Positions 27,384 through 36,609 of a stretch of DNA of 64,000 nucleotides are shown one piece after another. The position numbers and the translations under genes are program-made. The notes under the pieces were generated by a model. That model ran no database searches. It had not been told where the DNA came from and was given only the letters and a program-made list of their open reading frames with translations. The stretch is from Roseiarcus sp963820795 (GTDB lineage: Bacteria > Pseudomonadota > Alphaproteobacteria > Rhizobiales > Beijerinckiaceae): NCBI GenBank assembly GCA_963820795.1, contig CAWGBJ010000010.1:434001-498000 (forward strand). The letters run 5' to 3'. How positions within the stretch are numbered: the stretch's first letter is position 1; each line of letters begins with the position of its first letter.

Positions 27384-27797
27384 TTATCGGCGTCCATCCG
27401 GCGCCGGCCGGGCTTCGATCACGACGAAGGCCTGGGCGAGCGGCGTCTCGTCGGTCATCGTCAGGTGGATGACGGGCTCCATTCCATGCGGCAGGATCGC
27501 CATCAAGCGCGCCGCCGCGCCGCCGGTCAGCCGCAGGGTGGGCTGGCCCGACGGCAGGTTGACGACCCCCATGTCGCGCCAGAATACGCCCCGCCTGAGG
27601 CCCGTCCCCAGCGCCTTGGCGCAGGCCTCCTTGGCCGCGAATCGCTTGGCGTAGGACGCCGCGCGCCCTGCCCGGCTTTCGGAACGGCGCTGCTCGATCT
27701 CGGTGAAGCAGCGCTCGACGAACCGCGGACCGAACCGTTCCAGCGTCCTTTCGATCCGCCGGACGTCGCAAAGGTCGCTGCCGACGCCGACGATCAC
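27384..27797 (-). CDS. acpS: holo-[acyl-carrier-protein] synthase
   Basis: Transfers 4'-phosphopantetheine from CoA to acyl carrier protein. The 137-residue protein has the AcpS start MIVGVGSDLCDVRRIERTLE with the Mg-binding Asp, and the second motif YAKRFAAKEACAKALGTGL. Length is normal. Its ATG overlaps the pdxJ stop (ATGA), the usual alphaproteobacterial pdxJ-acpS arrangement, so translation is probably coupled. The normally adjacent lepB-rnc-era genes are not here; instead the frameshifted metallophosphoesterase follows. Confidence 0.95.
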   Translation of the reverse strand: MIVGVGSDLCDVRRIERTLERFGPRFVERCFTEIEQRRSESRAGRAASYAKRFAAKEACAKALGTGLRRGVFWRDMGVVNLPSGQPTLRLTGGAAARLMAILPHGMEPVIHLTMTDETPLAQAFVVIEARPAPDGRR

Positions 27798-28552
27798 CGG
27801 CGTCCTTCAGCGAGCGCCCGCCCCTCCTCCATCGCCGCCCGCATCGCCCTCACGGTCGCGGCGAGACCGACGAAAATCGCCTCGCCGACAAGAAAATGGC
27901 CGATGTTGAGTTCGACGACCTGCGGCAGGCTGGCGATGGCGCGCGCGGATGCGTAGTCGAGTCCGTGGCCGGCATGACATTCGAGCCCGAGCGACGGCGA
28001 CTGGGCCGCGGCGACCCTGAGACGGCCGAATTCGTAGTCGGCGCGGGCGGCATCGCCGTGCGCCAGCGCGTCGCACCAGGCTCCGGTGTGCAATTCGACG
28101 ACCGGCGCGCCGAGATCGGCGCTCGCCTGCATGGCTTCGCTCGACGGCTCGATGAACATCGAGACGCGGATGGCCGCCCGGTCGAGCTCGGCGACGAAGG
28201 GCTTGAGCGCACGGAAGCCGTTGACCACGTCGAGCCCGCCCTCGGTGGTGCGCTCGGTGCGCTTTTCCGGCACGAGGCAGCAGGCATGCGGGCGGATCCT
28301 CAGCGCAATGTCGAGCATGGGCTCGGTCGCGGCCATCTCGAAGTTGAGCGGCTTGGCGATCGACGCCTTGAGGCGGCGCATGTCGTCGTCGTGGATGTGG
28401 CGGCGATCCTCGCGCAAGTGCGCCGTGATGCCGTCGGCCCCCGCCTCGATCGCCAGCAGCGCCGCCCGGACCGGATCGGGAGCGCCGCCGCCGCGGGCGT
28501 TGCGCACCGTCGCGACATGATCGACATTGACGCCGAGGCGAAGCGCGGTCAT
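27794..28552 (-). CDS. pdxJ: pyridoxine 5'-phosphate synthase
   Basis: Condenses 1-deoxyxylulose 5-phosphate with 3-amino-2-oxopropyl phosphate to make pyridoxine 5'-phosphate in the DXP-dependent vitamin B6 pathway. The 252-residue TIM barrel shows the family blocks LGVNVDHVATVRNARG, GITAHLREDRRHI, CLVPEKRTERTTEGGLDV, ELHTGAWC and AGHGLDYASA then ELNIGHFLVGEA. It overlaps acpS by four bases and follows pyrE by about 26 bases, so pyrE-pdxJ-acpS is likely one transcript. Confidence 0.97.
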   Translation of the reverse strand: MTALRLGVNVDHVATVRNARGGGAPDPVRAALLAIEAGADGITAHLREDRRHIHDDDMRRLKASIAKPLNFEMAATEPMLDIALRIRPHACCLVPEKRTERTTEGGLDVVNGFRALKPFVAELDRAAIRVSMFIEPSSEAMQASADLGAPVVELHTGAWCDALAHGDAARADYEFGRLRVAAAQSPSLGLECHAGHGLDYASARAIASLPQVVELNIGHFLVGEAIFVGLAATVRAMRAAMEEGRALAEGRR

Positions 28553-28578
28553 CGGATCGGTCTCCCTTTGCCAGAGCC

Positions 28579-29175
28579 TCAGGCGGCGCCGGCGAGCGCG
28601 CGGCTGCCGGGCTTGACCGCCGGCAGCGCCGCGAGCTCCGGCGGCAGGGCGTCCGCCGCATAGGCCGGGATGTCGAGCGTCGCCAGCGCGATCCGCGGCA
28701 CGCCGATCGCCGCCTTGCCGCCAGAGCGGTCAATCAGGCACGCTGCGCCGACGATCGTCCCAGGATGCTCGGCGAGCGCCGCCAGCGCCTCGCGCGAGGA
28801 TAGGCCGGTGGTGATGATGTCCTCGACCAAAAGCACGCGCGAGCCGGGCGGAATGGAAAATCCGCGGCGCAGCCTGAAGACGCCCTCCTCGCGCTCGACG
28901 AAGATCGCCTTCGCCTTAAGCCAGCGCGCCGTCTCGTAGCCGGGAACGATGCCGCCGACCGCAGGCGAGGCGACGATGTCGATCGTCCCGAAACGCTGGC
29001 GCGCCCTCTCCGCCAGCGCGCGGCAGAGGCGTTCGGTGCGAGCCGGATCCTGGAAGACGAACATCTTCTGCAGGAAGAGCGGCGAATGCAGACCGGACGA
29101 GAGGACGAAATGCCCCTCGAGCAGCGCGCCGGCGGCGCGGAACTCGTCAAGCGCTTGCTCGGCGGTTAAGGTCAT
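28579..29175 (-). CDS. pyrE: orotate phosphoribosyltransferase
   Basis: Converts orotate and PRPP to orotidine 5'-phosphate in pyrimidine synthesis. The 198-residue protein has the PRPP-binding motif VLLVEDIITTGLSSREA and the upstream flexible-loop region (WLKAKAIFVEREEG). The ATG is supported by a GAGGGAGG site five to ten bases upstream; the same frame runs further 5' but without coding character. It heads the pyrE-pdxJ-acpS set and is divergent from a cupin gene. Confidence 0.95.
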   Translation of the reverse strand: MTLTAEQALDEFRAAGALLEGHFVLSSGLHSPLFLQKMFVFQDPARTERLCRALAERARQRFGTIDIVASPAVGGIVPGYETARWLKAKAIFVEREEGVFRLRRGFSIPPGSRVLLVEDIITTGLSSREALAALAEHPGTIVGAACLIDRSGGKAAIGVPRIALATLDIPAYAADALPPELAALPAVKPGSRALAGAA

Positions 29176-29260
29176 CGACCTCCCTCTTAGCAGGCCCCTG
29201 CGTGCAACGCCAAGACGCATGGGGCAACGCGACGAGTCCCGGCTCTCACGGACGACCCCG

Positions 29261-29674
29261 ATGGCCTCCGACGATGTTTTCGCCACGAAAATTCTCGGCC
29301 CCGAGGCCGACGCGACCGCGCCCGACGGCGCCGCGGTTCGCCTGCTGCTCAGCCTGCCGGGCGGCAGCATGGCGCATTTCGTGCTGCCCGCGGGCGCAGT
29401 GTCGCATGCCGTCACGCACCGGACGGTCGAGGAAATCTGGTACATTCTTTCCGGCCGCGGCAGCCTTTGGCGCCGGTCCGGCGGCGGTGAACGGATCGAG
29501 GCGCTGGCCGCCGGGACGGCGCTGACGATCCCGCTCGGAACCCAATTCCAGTATCGCGCCGAGGACGGCGCGCCGCTCGCTTTTGTCGCCGTCACCATGC
29601 CGCCGTGGCCCGGCCAGGCCGAGGCGCTGCCGGTCGCCGGCCCGTGGACGCCGACGGTCGCGGCCGGATCCTGA
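29261..29674 (+). CDS. cupin-domain protein
   Basis: A 137-residue single-cupin protein. The barrel is seen in VSHAVTHRTVEEIWYILSGR, GSLWRRSGG and AGTALTIPLGTQFQYRAEDG. The usual metal-binding His/Glu pattern is only partly present (H-x-T-x-E-E), so metal use is uncertain. The start at MASDDVFATK is preferred; MGQRDESRLS 14 codons earlier is in frame and possible. It lies between pyrE, which diverges, and tRNA-Thr. Function unknown; relatives bind small polar ligands or modify sugars. Confidence 0.75.
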   Translation: MASDDVFATKILGPEADATAPDGAAVRLLLSLPGGSMAHFVLPAGAVSHAVTHRTVEEIWYILSGRGSLWRRSGGGERIEALAAGTALTIPLGTQFQYRAEDGAPLAFVAVTMPPWPGQAEALPVAGPWTPTVAAGS

Positions 29675-29728
29675 AACCCAAGCCTTGCGCCCAGCCCCCC
29701 TCGCTGGTAGCCAAGCGCCATCGAGAAG

Positions 29729-29804
29729 GCCGGTTTAGCTCAGTTGGTAGAGCAACGGTTTTGTAAACCGTGGGTCGGGGGTTCGAGTCCCTCAACCGGC
29801 ACCA
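29729..29804 (+). tRNA. tRNA-Thr(TGT)
   Basis: A complete cloverleaf with encoded CCA. The acceptor stem GCCGGTT pairs with AACCGGC; the D-stem is GCTC/GAGC; the anticodon stem ACGGT/ACCGT encloses TTTGTAA with anticodon TGT at 29762-29764; the T-arm carries GGTTCGAGTCC. Anticodon TGT reads ACA, giving threonine. It marks the left edge of the accessory-looking part of the window. Confidence 0.97.
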
Positions 29805-29878
29805 ATAATATCAACGACTTACCCCACGACACCACAATATTTAGAGGACTAAGGCCCCGTCGCTTGGGCGGGGTAGCT

Positions 29879-30164
29879 ATGGAGGGTGACGACGCGCAGC
29901 GTGCGCCACGATGGCGCGCGCCCCCTCCCCGGCTGTCGCCGCTGGATTCGAGGCCAACGCCCAGAGACGAGCTATCCCGCACGATCCGCATCGCCGTCAG
30001 GCCCGCCGCCTATGACGCCCTCATGGCGACGTTGCCCGAGGGCGCGCCCTTGTGGCCGGCGCCGAGGCGGCCGTCCTCGATCGCCTGCGGGCAAGGCGCG
30101 GGCATTGCGAGGATTTAGCAACGTCATTGTGCGTCTCGCTCGGCTTGAGGCGAACGCGGCCTGA
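29879..30164 (+). pseudogene. small conserved hypothetical gene, frameshifted
   Basis: Three frames together spell one short protein: SRTIRIAVRPAAYDALMATL and PEGAPLWPA, then EAAVLDRLRARRG, then GFSNVIVRLARLEANAA. I recall small rhizobial proteins with this order (an AAYDAI-TLP block followed by a VVDRLR-RG-YSDVILRLA block), of unknown function. The breaks lie near 30060 and 30105. The ATG at 29879 lies shortly after the tRNA. The call rests on motif memory and is tentative. Confidence 0.4.
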
Positions 30165-30179
30165 GCACGAGAGCAGCAG

Positions 30180-30209
30180 TTGCTCCGGGCCTAGTTTAAC
30201 GGCAAAGTC
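30180..30209 (+). promoter_or_regulatory. upstream block conserved between the two giant kinase genes
   Basis: TTGCTCCGGGCC, a short variable step and ACGGCAAAGTC recur upstream of the second giant gene at 59020-59049 on the opposite strand. Conservation at the same distance from both starts suggests a promoter element or a relic of the duplication. TTGCTC could serve as a -35 hexamer, but no good -10 is seen. Confidence 0.4.
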
Positions 30210-30261
30210 GCGGTGGGAAGCATGCAAAGCGTGACCGTGGTGGCGCGGCGGAGTTCGGCGA

Positions 30262-33200
30262 GTGAACCCATCCTTTCGGTTCGGCGCTGATGGAGTTAGA
30301 GATCTCCAGGTCGCGTGGGAGGATGGCGAACGTGTCTTCTGCCGGGCATTGCGCGTCGGCATCGACGGCAGCCGCGGCTCCGTGCTGGTTGCGCTGCCAG
30401 CCGAGGATCACCCGCTGCCGGCGGTCCTCGATCGCCTTGCCCACGAATATGAACTGAGGGACGAGCTCGATGCCACTTGGGCGGCACGTCCGCTGGCATT
30501 CACCCGCCAAGGCGGTCGAACGGCGTTGCTGCTCGAGAATCCGGGCGGCGAGCCGCTTGCGCGACTCATCGGCGCGCCGATGGAAGCGGGACGGTTCCTG
30601 CGCCTCGCTATCGGCATCGCCGCCGCGCTGGGCGAGGCGCACCGGCGCGGCCTCGTCCATAAGGACATCAAGCCAGCCAATATCCTAGTCAACTGCGCCG
30701 ACGGACGGACGCGGCTCACCGGGTTCGGCATCGCCTCGCGTCTGCCGCGCGAGCGTCAGGCGCCTGAGCCGCCCGAGGTCATCGCCGGCACGCTCGCCTA
30801 TATGGCGCCCGAACAGACCGGACGCATGAACCGCTCGATCGACTCGCGCAGCGACCTCTATGCGCTCGGCGTCATGTTCTATCAGATGCTCACCGGCCGT
30901 CTGCCGTTCAGCGCCGCCGATCCGATGGAATGGGTCCACTGCCATGTCGCCCGAAAGCCTGTGGCGCCGGCGGAGCGGCTGGAGAGCGTCCCGATCGCTA
31001 TCTCCGAGATCGTCATGAAGCTTCTCGCCAAGACGGCTGAGGAGCGCTACCAGACCGCCGCCGGCCTTGAGAAAGATCTGCGACGCTGCCTCGCCGAATG
31101 GGAGCTTCACGGGCGCATCGAACCGTTTGCGCTTGGCGAACGCGACGCGCCAGACCGGCTCATGATCCCGGAGAAGCTGTACGGCAGAGAGCACGAGGTC
31201 GAAACGCTGCTCGCCGCCTTCGATCGCGTGGTCGAGAGCGGCGCGCCGGAGCTGGTTCTGGTCTCGGGCTATTCCGGCGTCGGCAAATCATCCGTCGTCA
31301 ATGAACTGCACAAGGCGCTTGTGCCGCCGCGCGGGCTATTCGCCTCGGGCAAGTTCGACCAGTACAAGCGCGACATTCCCTATTCGACGCTTGTGCAGGC
31401 CTTTCAGAGCCTCGTCCGGCCTCTTCTCAGCAAGAGCAACGCCGAGCTGGCGAGTTGGCGCGAGGCAATTCTGAAGGCGCTGAGCCCGAACGGCCGGCTC
31501 ATGGTGGACCTCATCCAGGAATTGAAGCTCATCATTGGAGAACAGCCGCCAGCGCCGGAGCTTCCGCCGCAGGAGGCGCAGGCGAGGTTCCAGCTGGTGT
31601 TGCGCCGCTTCATCGGCGTCTTCGCCCGGCCGGACCATCCGCTGGCGCTGTTCCTCGACGATCTGCAGTGGCTGGACGCGGCGACGCTCGACCTGCTCGA
31701 AGATCTGTTGGCCCAAGCGGACATTCATCATCTGCTGCTGATTGGCGCCTATCGCGACAATGAGGTCGACGCCGCCCACCCGCTGATGCGCAAGCTCACC
31801 GCCATCCGGAACTCCGAGGCGAGGGTCAGCGACATCAGGCTCGAGCCCCTCGACCATCAACACGTCGGGCGGCTGATTGCCGACGCGCTTCGCTGCGAGC
31901 TTAAGGACGCTGCGCCGCTATCGGAGCTGGTGCACGCGAAGACCGCAGGCAATCCGTTCTTCGCGCTGCAGTTTGTCTTTGCCCTCGCCGATGAGGGACT
32001 ATTCGCCTTCGATCATCGGGCTCAGCGCTGGTCCTGGGATCTTGATCGCATTCGTGGCAAGGGCCATGCCGACAACGTCGTGGACCTCATGGTCGGCAAG
32101 CTCGCTCGCTTGACGGACAACTCCCGGGAGGCGGTGCAACAACTGTCCTGTCTCGGCAATGTCGCCAACTCTACCACGCTCGCGAACGTGCTCGGGGCGC
32201 CGGAGGGGGAAGTCCACGCGGCCCTTTGGGAAGCGGTCCGACTCGAGTTGGTCGAGCGTCTGCCGGGCGCCTACCGGTTCGTCCATGATCGCGTTCAGGA
32301 AGCCGCATATTCGCTGATCCCGGAGGCGGCTCGCGCCGCGGCCCACCTCCGCATAGGAAGGCTTCTCTTGGCGCGGACACCTCCTGAGAACCGGGAAGAA
32401 GCGATCTTCGAGATCGTCAATCAGCTCAACCGCGGCGGGGTGTTGATCACCTCACCGGACGAGCGCGAGCAGCTGGCCAAGCTCAACCTGCTCGCCGGCA
32501 AGCGCGCCAAGGCTTCCGCCGCCTACGCCTCAGCGCTCACCTATCTTGTCGCCGGCGCCAACCTTTTGGCGGAGCACCGTTGGGAATGTCAACATGAGCT
32601 CACCTTCGCGCTGGAGCTGGGTCGCGCCGAATGCGAGTTCCTGACCGGCGAACCGGCGGTCGTGGACGAGCGCTTAAATGTGCTTTCGATCTGCGCTACA
32701 AATACAGTGGAACGCGCCTCTGTTGCCTGCCTGCGCGTGGACCTGTACACGGCGCTCGGCCAAAGCAGCCGCGCGATTAACGTTGGCCTTGACTACCTCC
32801 GGTATCTGGGCGTCGACTGGTCGCCGCATCCAACCGAAGAGGAGACCCGGCGCGAATACCAACAGATATGGTCACAGATCGGGAGCCGTACGATCGAAGA
32901 ACTCCTTGATCTGCCCGTGATGAGCGATCCGGCATCCCTCGCCACTCTTGATGTTTTGACTAAGCTGGAGCCGCCGGCATTGTTTACAGATGCTAACCTC
33001 TATTCTCTGATCGTCTCTAGGGCGGTTAATCTCAGCATCGAGCACGGCAACTGCGATGGATCGTGCTTTGCCTATGTAAGACTTGGCATGGATGCCGGCG
33101 CGCGCTTCGGCGACTATCGGGCGGCATATCGTTTCGGTTCGCTCGGCTATGACCTGGTCGAGCAAAAGGGGTTAACGCGTTACCAAGCCAGGACCTATAT

Positions 33201-35802
33201 GCTATTCGGCGCTCACGTGGTGCCAGGTAAGAGGCACGTTCGCGCTGGACGTGATGTGTTGCGTCGCGCTTTCGATATCGCGAACAGGACGAGTGATCTC
33301 ATCTTTGCGGGGTATAGCTGCTTCAATCTGACCGAGAACCTGCTTGCGGCGGGCGATCCTCTCATTGAGGTGCAGCGCGAAGCCGAGCACGGTCTCGCTT
33401 TTGCGCGGAACGCGCAGTTTGAGCAGGTCGCCGACGTCATTGCCTCGCAGCTTGCGTTGGTCCGAATGCTTCGCGGATTGACGCGGAAATTCGGCTCCTT
33501 CGACGATGACCAATTTGACGAACTCCAGACCGAGCGCCGTTTCTCCAGTAGCCCAGACTTCGCGTTTGCGGAGTGCTGGTACTGGATTCAAAAATTGCAG
33601 GCGCACTTTCATGCCGGCGCCTATGCCTCCGCCGTCGAGGCGGCATCAAGAACGCAACGGCATGGGGTGTCGGGATTGCTGTTCGAAGCCGCGCATTGCC
33701 ACTTCTACAGCGCGCTTTCGCACGCTGCTTGCTGCGACGACGCACCAGCCGGCGAACGGCAGCAGCACGTAGGCGCTGTCACTGCGCATCACAAGCAACT
33801 CCAGGTATTGGAGGAGAATTGCCCGGAAAATTTCGAGAACCGTGCCACGCTCGTGGGTGCCGAGCTTGCTCGCCTCGAGGGCCGCGACCTCGATGCGATG
33901 CGCCTGTATCAACAGGCTATCCGCTCGGCACGCGCGAACGGCTTCGTTCACAACGAGGCGGTCGGCTACGAACTCGCCGCGCGTTTCTACGCGGCGCGCG
34001 GTTTCGAAGATTTTGCGCATGTGTATCTGCGGAAGGCGCGCGCCGGCTACCTGCGTTGGGGAGCCGACGGCAAGGTGCGGCAACTCGATGAGATCTATCC
34101 GCACGTTCTCGAAGAAGAGCCTGCGACCGGTCCAACGAGCACGATCGGGGCGCCGGTCGAACATCTCGACCTCGCGACCGTAATCAGAGTGTCGCAGGCC
34201 GTCTCGGGTGAGATCGTCCTCGAAAAACTGATCGAGACGCTCATGCGCACGGCGATCGAGCAGGCGGGCGCCGAGCGAGGTTTGTTGATTCTCCCCCGAG
34301 GCGTCGAGCGGCGGATAGGGGCGGAAGCCACGACCGCCGGCGATACAGTGACCGTGCATCTGCGTGACGCGGCCGTGACCGAGGCCATCCTGCCGGAGTC
34401 GGTGCTTCACTATGTAGTGCGCACCCGAGAGAGCGTCATTCTCGACGACGCTGCAGCCCAGCCCGTGTTTGCTGCGGATCCTTACATCCGTGAGCGCCAG
34501 GCTCGCTCCATTCTCTGCCTGCCGTTGATCAGTCAAGACAGGCTCAACGGCGTGCTTTATCTCGAGAACAACCTGGCGCGCAGCGTCTTCGCGCCTGCCC
34601 GGACCGCGGTGCTGAAGCTCCTCGCCTCGCAAGCCGCGATCGCGCTTGAGAACACGCATCTCTATCGCGATCTTGCGGAACGCGAGGCGAAGATCCGCCG
34701 CCTCGCCGAAGCCAACATTATTGGCGTCTTCATTGGGGATTTCGACGGTCGGATTGTCGAGGCCAACGACGCCTTTCTCCGAATCGTAGGATACGACCGC
34801 GACGACCTCACCGCAGGCCGCATCAACTGGAAGGGTCTGACACCCCACGACTGGCGCGAGCGCGACGCACTTTGGATCGAGGAACACAAGCGGACTGGAG
34901 TCCGGACGCCGATCGAGAAGGAATACTTCCGGAAGGACGGGAGCCGCGTCCCCATTCTGCTGGGCTCGGCGACCGTCGAAGAAGGGGGAAACCAATCTGT
35001 CACTTTCGTTCTCGACTTGACCGAGCGCAAGCGGGCGGAAGCCGAGGCGCGCGAGAGCGAGCGGCGTTACCGGGAGACGCAGACCCAACTTGCCCACGCC
35101 AATCGCGTCGCGACGATGGGACAGCTGACGGCGTCGATCGCCCATGAAGTGAATCAGCCGATCGCCGCGACGGTAACCAACGCTCAGGCGGCGCTGCGCT
35201 GGCTTGGCGAACCGCGGAATCTGGACGAGGTCCGACAGGCGCTCGGCCGCATTGTCAGAGATGGCAGCCGGGCGGGCGCCGTCGTCGGCCGGATCCGCAA
35301 TCTCATCAAGAAGGCGCCGCAAAGCAACGAGCGCGTAGACATCAATGCGGCAATCCGCGAGGTGATCGAGCTTACCCGTAGCGAAGCAGTGAAGAACCGT
35401 GTCCGGGTGCAGACGGAACTCTTCGAAAGCCTGCCACCCGTTCGAGGTGATCGGGTCGAACTGCAACAGGTGATCCTCAACTTGATCCTCAACGCCCTCG
35501 AGGCCATGAGCGAGATGAGCGAGGGTCCTCGGGAACTGCTGATCGGCGCCGGGACAACCGAGTCGGGCGAGGTGCTGGTCACAGTGCGCGATTCCGGTCC
35601 GGGCCTGACGCCGGCGACGCTCGAGCGTCTCTTCAGCGCCTTCTATACGACCAAGCCGAACGGCCTGGGCCTGGGGCTATCAATCTGCCGTTCGATTATC
35701 GAAGCGCACGGCGGACGCTTGTGGGCGAACGCCAATTCGCCCACTGGCGCGGTCTTCCGGTTCACGTTGCCCGCTCATTCCGATATAACAGCGCGTCAGT
35801 AA
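30262..35802 (+). CDS. giant kinase-like / AAA ATPase / GAF-PAS sensor histidine kinase (copy 1)
   Basis: An intact 1846-residue multidomain signalling protein, of a family annotated as trifunctional serine/threonine kinase/ATP-binding/histidine kinase. Order: kinase-like domain (1-270), AAA-type NTPase with P-loop GYSGVGKS (336-343) and LALFLDDLQWLD, a long helical repeat part, GAF (about 1306-1460), one PAS (about 1476-1590) and a histidine kinase with His1628 in IAHEVNQP and G-box GLGLGLSI near 1800. The kinase part keeps HKD (133-135) but has TGFG where DFG is expected, at 153-156, and VLVAL where a Lys-bearing strand is expected, so it looks like a pseudokinase. No membrane segments. It starts with GTG. 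A paralogue lies at 51.9-59 kb on the other strand. Partner regulator unknown. Confidence 0.9.
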   Translation: MNPSFRFGADGVRDLQVAWEDGERVFCRALRVGIDGSRGSVLVALPAEDHPLPAVLDRLAHEYELRDELDATWAARPLAFTRQGGRTALLLENPGGEPLARLIGAPMEAGRFLRLAIGIAAALGEAHRRGLVHKDIKPANILVNCADGRTRLTGFGIASRLPRERQAPEPPEVIAGTLAYMAPEQTGRMNRSIDSRSDLYALGVMFYQMLTGRLPFSAADPMEWVHCHVARKPVAPAERLESVPIAISEIVMKLLAKTAEERYQTAAGLEKDLRRCLAEWELHGRIEPFALGERDAPDRLMIPEKLYGREHEVETLLAAFDRVVESGAPELVLVSGYSGVGKSSVVNELHKALVPPRGLFASGKFDQYKRDIPYSTLVQAFQSLVRPLLSKSNAELASWREAILKALSPNGRLMVDLIQELKLIIGEQPPAPELPPQEAQARFQLVLRRFIGVFARPDHPLALFLDDLQWLDAATLDLLEDLLAQADIHHLLLIGAYRDNEVDAAHPLMRKLTAIRNSEARVSDIRLEPLDHQHVGRLIADALRCELKDAAPLSELVHAKTAGNPFFALQFVFALADEGLFAFDHRAQRWSWDLDRIRGKGHADNVVDLMVGKLARLTDNSREAVQQLSCLGNVANSTTLANVLGAPEGEVHAALWEAVRLELVERLPGAYRFVHDRVQEAAYSLIPEAARAAAHLRIGRLLLARTPPENREEAIFEIVNQLNRGGVLITSPDEREQLAKLNLLAGKRAKASAAYASALTYLVAGANLLAEHRWECQHELTFALELGRAECEFLTGEPAVVDERLNVLSICATNTVERASVACLRVDLYTALGQSSRAINVGLDYLRYLGVDWSPHPTEEETRREYQQIWSQIGSRTIEELLDLPVMSDPASLATLDVLTKLEPPALFTDANLYSLIVSRAVNLSIEHGNCDGSCFAYVRLGMDAGARFGDYRAAYRFGSLGYDLVEQKGLTRYQARTYMLFGAHVVPGKRHVRAGRDVLRRAFDIANRTSDLIFAGYSCFNLTENLLAAGDPLIEVQREAEHGLAFARNAQFEQVADVIASQLALVRMLRGLTRKFGSFDDDQFDELQTERRFSSSPDFAFAECWYWIQKLQAHFHAGAYASAVEAASRTQRHGVSGLLFEAAHCHFYSALSHAACCDDAPAGERQQHVGAVTAHHKQLQVLEENCPENFENRATLVGAELARLEGRDLDAMRLYQQAIRSARANGFVHNEAVGYELAARFYAARGFEDFAHVYLRKARAGYLRWGADGKVRQLDEIYPHVLEEEPATGPTSTIGAPVEHLDLATVIRVSQAVSGEIVLEKLIETLMRTAIEQAGAERGLLILPRGVERRIGAEATTAGDTVTVHLRDAAVTEAILPESVLHYVVRTRESVILDDAAAQPVFAADPYIRERQARSILCLPLISQDRLNGVLYLENNLARSVFAPARTAVLKLLASQAAIALENTHLYRDLAEREAKIRRLAEANIIGVFIGDFDGRIVEANDAFLRIVGYDRDDLTAGRINWKGLTPHDWRERDALWIEEHKRTGVRTPIEKEYFRKDGSRVPILLGSATVEEGGNQSVTFVLDLTERKRAEAEARESERRYRETQTQLAHANRVATMGQLTASIAHEVNQPIAATVTNAQAALRWLGEPRNLDEVRQALGRIVRDGSRAGAVVGRIRNLIKKAPQSNERVDINAAIREVIELTRSEAVKNRVRVQTELFESLPPVRGDRVELQQVILNLILNALEAMSEMSEGPRELLIGAGTTESGEVLVTVRDSGPGLTPATLERLFSAFYTTKPNGLGLGLSICRSIIEAHGGRLWANANSPTGAVFRFTLPAHSDITARQ
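30541..31470 (+). repeat. near-identical tract shared with second giant gene (inverted copy)
   Basis: The first 120 bases of this tract are identical, as read directly, to the reverse complement of 58581-58700, and the encoded proteins differ at only a handful of positions over about 310 residues. Flanking parts of the two genes are clearly more diverged. This looks like a recent gene-conversion tract or selectively retained duplication. The partner is at about 57780-58700. Confidence 0.85.
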
Positions 35803-36233
35803 CGCTTTGCCTCCGGCCTACTTGGCGCCAGCAAGGGCAGATACGGCCACCGGCCGCCGCGCGTGTTCGATCGCGCCGGAGCCCGACGACTGCCAGGCAA
35901 GCTTCCACCTCCGCGTCGACCACAACGTCGTGTTCGACGATGGGCGGGCTGTTGGAGGGCGCCCATCTGTTGCGCTCGAACATCAGCGATTGGACCGACC
36001 GACACCTCGGGAAGGCCCGCGTCATCACCTTATTCTGCAAGGGTGGCGGGTATGATCTCGCCGATCAGCCTGAGTTCGGATGGGAGCAGCCGGCTTTGCG
36101 CCCTTCGCTACAGGCGAGGAAACGCAAGGCGCACCTCTCACGATCCTCCGAGCGAGGAAGGCGAACCTCAAGAGAGGCGGCCCAGCGGGGTTTCGGTTCC
36201 GGCCCGGACTCAGCCGCCGTTAAAGGCCCGCCG
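35803..36233. other. intergenic region after copy 1 of the giant kinase gene
   Basis: About 430 bases with no supported gene; short frames on both strands have neither ribosome binding sites nor recognisable protein. No strong terminator with a T-tract follows the histidine kinase stop. Confidence 0.4.
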
Positions 36234-36437
36234 TCAAACATCTGGGCGCTTCGCGGCGCGTTGGGTGATCTCCGCAAGGATCCGTTCTCGCCGTTCGAGC
36301 CAGGTGTCCAGCCGGGCGAGGTGGGGTCCGCACCAGTCAAACGTGGCGCGACTCGTCTTGCGCGACCAGGGCCATATACGCCGCTCCCGCAGGTGGGGCG
36401 GCGGAGTCGTCAAGCCGAGCATCGAAGTCTGGGCCAC
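36234..36437 (-). CDS. small basic hypothetical protein (67 aa)
   Basis: A 67-residue protein starting with GTG. The start is well supported by AAGGAG six bases upstream. The product is basic and aromatic, with PPPHLRERRIWPWSRKTS, then LARLDTWLERRERILAEITQ forming a likely amphipathic helix. No signal peptide or known family is seen. It may be a lineage-specific DNA- or RNA-binding protein, but there is no direct evidence. It lies downstream of the winged-helix regulator on the same strand, about 170 bases away. Confidence 0.55.
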   Translation of the reverse strand: MAQTSMLGLTTPPPHLRERRIWPWSRKTSRATFDWCGPHLARLDTWLERRERILAEITQRAAKRPDV

Positions 36438-36609
36438 GGGTTTCTCCTTCCTTGCTAAGCGAGCAGGTCTGTCGGAGCAAAATCACGACGTCGGACGCCT
36501 GCTCGAAAATCCGTTACCTCCCTCGCAGGCTGAATACCCCGCGCCGGAGAGTGCTGTCGCTGGATTCAGCCTCTCCGCGGGAGCGCGTTCATACGTCCTT
36601 GACTGCGTA

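Noticed and set aside
24433..27771. Very long minus-strand frame (1112 codons)
   Set aside because: Only its middle part carries the N-terminal half of the metallophosphoesterase. The rest is shadow sequence opposite AI-2E or beside acpS.
29729..29804. tRNA-Thr as attachment site of an integrated island
   Set aside because: No integrase is seen nearby and I find no repeat of the tRNA 3' end elsewhere in the window.
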